From assembly GCF_027570195.1 (NCBI RefSeq), contig NZ_JAKMUZ010000010.1, forward strand, positions 35,605-99,604: DNA of 64,000 bases. The letters are read 5' to 3'. The translations under genes were made by a program, and so were the position numbers. The DNA comes from Corynebacterium yonathiae (GTDB lineage: Bacteria > Actinomycetota > Actinomycetes > Mycobacteriales > Mycobacteriaceae). Shown piece after piece: positions 60,547 to 64,000 of this stretch (its first letter is position 1; the number at the start of each line of letters is the position of its first letter). A model generated the notes under the pieces. The model did no database searches, was not told the origin of the DNA, and saw nothing but the letters and a program-made list of their open reading frames with translations.

Positions 60547-60650
60547 TTCTCTGTAGAGCTATGACGGCGTTGTGCTCAACAGGTGGTCCGGCGGGATTTC
60601 CCTGGTTACGGATCCCCTTCTTGGCGCCTGTTTTGATGGATAAAACAGCT

Positions 60651-60687
60651 CCAGCGCCCGGGCCTCGCTCGGGGCCCTGGGCGCTGG
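60651..60687 (+). terminator. GC-rich hairpin after the M20 gene
   Basis: CCAGCGCCC and GGGCGCTGG, with an inner GGCC/GGCC pair, form a strong stem. It is followed directly by the CU-rich repeat rather than by a run of T. Confidence 0.65.
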
Positions 60688-60691
60688 AACT

Positions 60692-60726
60692 GGTTCTCTC
60701 TATCTCTCTTGCGTTCTCTCAAACGC
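60692..60726 (+). repeat. CU-rich element, copy 1
   Basis: GGTTCTCTCTATCTCTC followed by a short hairpin GCGTT-CTCTCA-AACGC. A near-identical element lies at 62412-62448, also directly after a hairpin and about 245 bases before a transporter start. Confidence 0.75.
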
Positions 60727-60979
60727 GCAAGATTAATATAACTCTCTAAACTGCCATGAGCCTGCAATCTTCCTGTGAGTACCGTGGTAATAGAGTGGAT
60801 ATGAGCAGATGACAGCTCATATCCGTACACGGGTGCGGAGGGCGAAGGCATTTAGGGCAGTGGACAGTGTTCGCAAATAGTCTTTGTTGCGTAATATTCT
60901 CGGTGAGTGACAGGCGCGGCCTGGGGACGGGGTGAGAAGTCTTAAATTGGGCCCCAAGAGCCGCGGTAGAGGAGGAGAT

Positions 60980-62290
60980 GTGGCACAAGAATTTGATCCA
61001 GCTATGCACCGGCAAATGGGCGTGGAGGCGGACGTTGTATTGCGGGTAGGAATGCTCCTAATGGGGGCCGGCACTTCTGGTTACCGTGTCTTAAGGGGGA
61101 TGAAACGCAGCGCGCGAGCTTTAGGGTTTGACCACTTAGATGCCACAGTGGGTTTGACACAGATTACTTGTACGTTCCACCGCGGGGAATATTTCAGGAC
61201 AGTGATTGCCCGGCAACATTCTCCCGCGGTTGATGCTTCGCGGATAGAAGCCTTAGAAGATCTGACCCATAATCGTCTCTATGCAGGAATTACTGCCCAA
61301 GAATTGGCGGCAATGCTGGATGTCATTGAGTTTGGCGTCAAGAAGCGCTGGAGCGGTTTAGTTCTTTCCTTTGCCGCCGCGATCGCATGCGCGGCGTTTG
61401 CGTATCTTAACTTTTTCCCGCTAGAAGCGGTGGGTTTGGTGGCTTTAGCGGCGTTTGCAGGCCAGTTTGTGCGTTATACAGTTCTCCATCGGCACGTCCA
61501 TCAAATCGGAGGGGTAATTGCTGGCGGTGCAACGGCAAGTATCGTTTTCTTCCTTTTGACGGAGATTTTTGGGGCGATAGGCTCAGTGGAGCCGAGTGAA
61601 TTGTCCTCTGGCGTTGTGGCAGCGGTCTTATTCTTGATCCCCGGATTTCCACTTTTCTCTGCATTGATTGACATTGCGCGTTTTGATTTGGACGCAGGTA
61701 TTGTCAGGTTAGGGTATGCCTTCACTGTTATATTTATAGCGACTTTCACCGTCTCGATGGTGAGCTGGTTGACACAACTTACCCCTGATCCACCCGCTCC
61801 TGCACAGGATACGAAGTGGTTTTTGTTGGCGCCGGTCGCAAGTTTTCTGGGCATTGCTGGCTTTGCCTTTCTTTTCAACTCATCGCGCCGCATGGTTTTG
61901 GTCGCGGCGTGTGTGGGAACTGTGGCAAATGAGCTCCGTTTGATCCTCATTCACGCTGGTACAACCATTTTCTTTGCGGCCTTCGTGGGTGGATTACTCA
62001 TCGGTTTGTTGGGTGCGGTTGCTTCTAAAAAGGCGCGGCTCCCCCGTATTACAACGACCGTTCCAGCTGCGGTGATTATGATTCCGGGGGTGACAATGTT
62101 CCGAGCAGTGTTTTATTTGAACGACGGGCAAATGGATCAAGCTTTGGCAAACGTTGCGACCGGAATGATGGTGGTTGGATCCATTGGTGCCGGGTTGGTT
62201 TTTTCTCGCCTGCTAACTGATAAGGATTGGGCATTAGGCCGACTTATTGATTTTGATAAAAAGCTCCCGCAGAAGCCTTCTACAACATAA
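60980..62290 (+). CDS. ThrE-family threonine/serine exporter
   Basis: The 436-residue protein has the ThrE layout: a soluble N-terminal part (VLRVGMLLMGAGTSGYRVLRGMKRSARALGFDHLDATVGLTQI, residues 20-62) and about ten membrane helices, with conserved VAAVLFLIPGFPLFSALIDIARFDLDAG near 225-252 and AAVIMIPGVTMFRAVFYLNDGQ near 370-391. It probably exports threonine, serine or small peptides. GTG at 60980 follows AGAGGAGGAGAT; GTG at 60932 is an alternative with no ribosome site. Confidence 0.85.
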   Translation: MAQEFDPAMHRQMGVEADVVLRVGMLLMGAGTSGYRVLRGMKRSARALGFDHLDATVGLTQITCTFHRGEYFRTVIARQHSPAVDASRIEALEDLTHNRLYAGITAQELAAMLDVIEFGVKKRWSGLVLSFAAAIACAAFAYLNFFPLEAVGLVALAAFAGQFVRYTVLHRHVHQIGGVIAGGATASIVFFLLTEIFGAIGSVEPSELSSGVVAAVLFLIPGFPLFSALIDIARFDLDAGIVRLGYAFTVIFIATFTVSMVSWLTQLTPDPPAPAQDTKWFLLAPVASFLGIAGFAFLFNSSRRMVLVAACVGTVANELRLILIHAGTTIFFAAFVGGLLIGLLGAVASKKARLPRITTTVPAAVIMIPGVTMFRAVFYLNDGQMDQALANVATGMMVVGSIGAGLVFSRLLTDKDWALGRLIDFDKKLPQKPSTT

Positions 62291-62311
62291 TGTTGGGGGT
62301 TAACTGGGAAA

Positions 62312-62358
62312 ACGCCTGTGGCCCTCGGTCCCGGTGTGGGGCCGAGGGCCACAGGCGT
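62312..62358 (+). terminator. Terminator of the ThrE-family gene
   Basis: ACGCCTGTGGCCCTCGG and CCGAGGGCCACAGGCGT are exact 17-base arms around a 13-base loop, 21 bases after the stop codon. Confidence 0.85.
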
Positions 62359-62411
62359 CTCTCTCACTGTTTCCATGTATCGGCGTGTGCCGCCCTGTGA
62401 AAACTGCAGGG

Positions 62412-62448
62412 GGTTCTCTCTATCTCTCGTATGCGCTCTCTCAAACGC
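62412..62448 (+). repeat. CU-rich element, copy 2
   Basis: GGTTCTCTCTATCTCTC followed by GCGCTCTCTCAAACGC, nearly the same as 60692-60726. The first 17 bases are identical. Confidence 0.75.
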
Positions 62449-62727
62449 ACGATCTCAGTATGGGGCACTGGGCTGTAACGCCAATGAGGTATGACTGTTG
62501 GATTGCTGTACGTTGCTGGGAATCCAGTGGGGAGGGGCGTCGGAAAGCGACGGAGAGCTTGTCACACACAACAATTGTGCATAGAAGTGATGTGGGACAT
62601 AGTCCTCTTCTGTAGGGTCGAAGATATGCGCGCAGCGAGGCTGCGCCGTTTTCAACTGCTTGTATAGCTACAGAATTGAGGTGAGGAGCATGCCTCCTCT
62701 CACAACCTACCCCCAGCCAATGATGCC

Positions 62728-64000
62728 GTGCCGGCACAGACTGCTGAGGAAACTGCAGAAATCAAACATCAACACCGCTCGGCCATAAAGGCCGCGTTCA
62801 TCGGCACCTTCATCGAATGGTTCGATTACGCGGCCTATATCTATATGTCTGCGATTATCTCCCGGGTCTTTTTCCCGGAGATGGAAGGCCGCCGCGCCCT
62901 GATTATGACGTTTGCACTCTTTGCGCTGTCATTCTTGGTGCGGCCCTTGGGCGGCATCGTATGGGGTCACTTCGGTGATAAACACGGACGCATCCAGACC
63001 CTAACGGTTTCCATTGTGATGATGTCCCTGGCTACCGCGTGCATAGGTTTCCTTCCTGGCTATGCCACCATCGGCTTCGCCGCGTCCATTTTGCTGCTGC
63101 TGTGCCGCATGGTGCAGGGCTTTTCGGCAGCCGGTGAGTATGCAGGCGCGGCCACGCACTTGGCCGAGATCGCTCCGGCCGGTAAGCGCGGCATATATTC
63201 CGCGGTGGTGCCGTCCGCTACGGCTTCCGGCTTGTTGCTGGGCTCGCTCATTGCGGCGTTGCTGACGGGCGTGCTCGACGATGCTGCCTTGGATTCCTGG
63301 GGCTGGCGCGTGCCTTTCTTGATTGCGCTGCCTTTGGGCATGTACGGTCTGTGGATTCGCCGTCATACTGAGGAGTCCTCCCACTTTGAGGATCAGGATG
63401 AACCGGAAGAATCCCCACTGCGTGAGGTGCTTAAATACCCCAAGGCCTTAGCCATTGCCTTTGCTGGTGCGGTGCTCAACGCCATTGGTTTCTACGTCAT
63501 CTTGACCTACCTGCCCACCTACCTCTCAGAAGAGTTGGGTATGGCCGCAACCCCGGCGTTTATAGCGTCCTCTGTTGCCTCCGCATTCTATGTCGGCTTT
63601 GCCTTGCTTACCGGCATGCTTTCGGACCGCCTGGGCCGCCGCACGACCATGCTGTGCGCGGCCGCTTTTATGGGCGTGACCATTATTCCGGCCTTTATGC
63701 TTCTCGATGGCGCTGGGCTCTTCCTAGTCATCATTATCCAGGTGTGCCTAGGCGGTGTGCTTGCTCTTAATGATGGCGTCCTGCCTTCCTTCCTCTCTGA
63801 GCAGTTTCCTACGCACGTGCGCCTTTCCGGCTTCGCATTGACATTCAATACGGCAAATGCTGTCTTTGGCGGTACCGCGCCGATGATTGCTACCTGGCTC
63901 ATTGACGTCACCGGTATTCAGCTTGCCCCTGCGTTTTACTTGGTTGCAGCTGCGATTGTAACTGGTACCGCGGTACTGTTCGCGTCCAAGAAGAATAAGC
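62728..64000 (+). CDS. MFS transporter of the metabolite:H+ symporter type, cut by window end
   Basis: About 424 codons are visible; the gene leaves the window. It has FIGTFIEWFDYAAYIYMSAI near the start, FALSFLVRPLGGIVWGHFGDKHGR, RMVQGFSAAGEYAGAATHLAEIAP and SDRLGRRTTML, the pattern of the ProP-like MHS family. Substrate is unknown (betaine, proline or an organic acid are common). In this frame the only start near the conserved part is GTG 62728, with no ribosome site. A strong ribosome site and ATG at 62690 lie in a different frame that would join this one if a run of five C at 62710-62714 had six. Confidence 0.85.
   Translation, partial: MPAQTAEETAEIKHQHRSAIKAAFIGTFIEWFDYAAYIYMSAIISRVFFPEMEGRRALIMTFALFALSFLVRPLGGIVWGHFGDKHGRIQTLTVSIVMMSLATACIGFLPGYATIGFAASILLLLCRMVQGFSAAGEYAGAATHLAEIAPAGKRGIYSAVVPSATASGLLLGSLIAALLTGVLDDAALDSWGWRVPFLIALPLGMYGLWIRRHTEESSHFEDQDEPEESPLREVLKYPKALAIAFAGAVLNAIGFYVILTYLPTYLSEELGMAATPAFIASSVASAFYVGFALLTGMLSDRLGRRTTMLCAAAFMGVTIIPAFMLLDGAGLFLVIIIQVCLGGVLALNDGVLPSFLSEQFPTHVRLSGFALTFNTANAVFGGTAPMIATWLIDVTGIQLAPAFYLVAAAIVTGTAVLFASKKNK

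Larger units (their letters stand above)
60547..60979 (+). promoter_or_regulatory. Long structured leader region before the ThrE-family gene
   Basis: The spacer holds, in order: a GC-rich hairpin (60651-60687), the CU-rich repeat (60692-60726), a perfect 10-base inverted repeat GGATATGAGC/GCTCATATCC (60797-60824), and the ribosome site AGAGGAGGAG before GTG 60980. No gene is seen. The series of structures suggests an M20 terminator followed by a regulated leader. Confidence 0.5.
62291..62689 (+). promoter_or_regulatory. Long structured leader region before the MFS gene
   Basis: It holds a perfect 17-base terminator (62312-62358), a small CCCTG/CAGGG hairpin (about 62392-62411), the CU-rich repeat copy 2 (62412-62448), a GCGCAGC-GAG-GCTGCGC hairpin (62631-62647), and the ribosome site GAGGTGAGGAG before ATG 62690. 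No gene is seen in this stretch. Confidence 0.5.

Overview
The window looks like a chromosomal segment of a Corynebacterium, probably one of the skin or mucosal species. The evidence is gene content and order: an acyl-CoA carboxylase alpha subunit (accBC), an SseA-type sulfurtransferase, maf-accE-accD, birA and purK-purE run in the order known from corynebacteria. Trehalose-uptake (tus) genes, ugpAEBC and a uridine transporter/hydrolase pair are also corynebacterial. GC content is high, GTG starts are common, and many genes have compact overlapping (ATGA or TAATG) operon joints. The species cannot be fixed from this window.

Layout. 1-7.7 kb: accBC (cut by the window edge), an SseA-like protein with Ser in place of the catalytic Cys, a Cj0069-family ATP-grasp-like protein, a DUF4282 membrane protein, a lipoprotein, DUF3151, maf, accE and an accD whose oxyanion-hole motifs are altered. 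8.0-10.5 kb: three secreted proteins sharing a two-cysteine beta-rich module. 10.7-10.9 kb: a 63-residue amphipathic acidic protein that may be a small porin. 11.3-17.3 kb: a trehalose/maltose-type ABC system with a GH13 enzyme. 17.4-21.2 kb: birA with an inserted five-residue repeat, a PH-domain protein, acetolactate decarboxylase and purKE. 21.4-22.9 kb: a DUF559-type protein and a divergently arranged toxin-antitoxin pair. 22.9-28.5 kb: ribose operon rbsRACBKD. 28.6-34.4 kb: a YdcF protein and a galactose operon (epimerase, Na+ symporter, small partner, galT, galK). 34.5-36.8 kb: an RNase H-family gene flanked by direct repeats and a second DUF559-type protein. 36.9-43.7 kb: a 5-oxoproline regulon in two convergent operons. 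43.9-44.4 kb: a CAP-domain gene broken by one stop codon. 45-51.4 kb: fructose-type PTS, 2H phosphoesterase, amidase, uriT-uriH. 51.7-54.4 kb: gluconate kinase and permease, secreted metalloprotease. 54.6-59.0 kb: ugpAEBC. 59.3-64 kb: M20 amidohydrolase, ThrE-family exporter and an MFS transporter that leaves the window.

The genes divide into envelope lipid synthesis (accBC, accE, accD, with BirA as the biotin ligase serving AccBC), import and catabolism of sugars and other small molecules (trehalose, ribose, galactose, uridine, gluconate, glycerol-3-phosphate, 5-oxoproline), and surface or secreted proteins. The most unusual items are the secreted module cluster at 8-10.5 kb, the non-canonical AccD and SseA active sites, the BirA repeat insertion, the divergent toxin-antitoxin pair, a FadR-type operator shared by the two 5-oxoproline operons, and a CU-rich element repeated upstream of two transporter genes.
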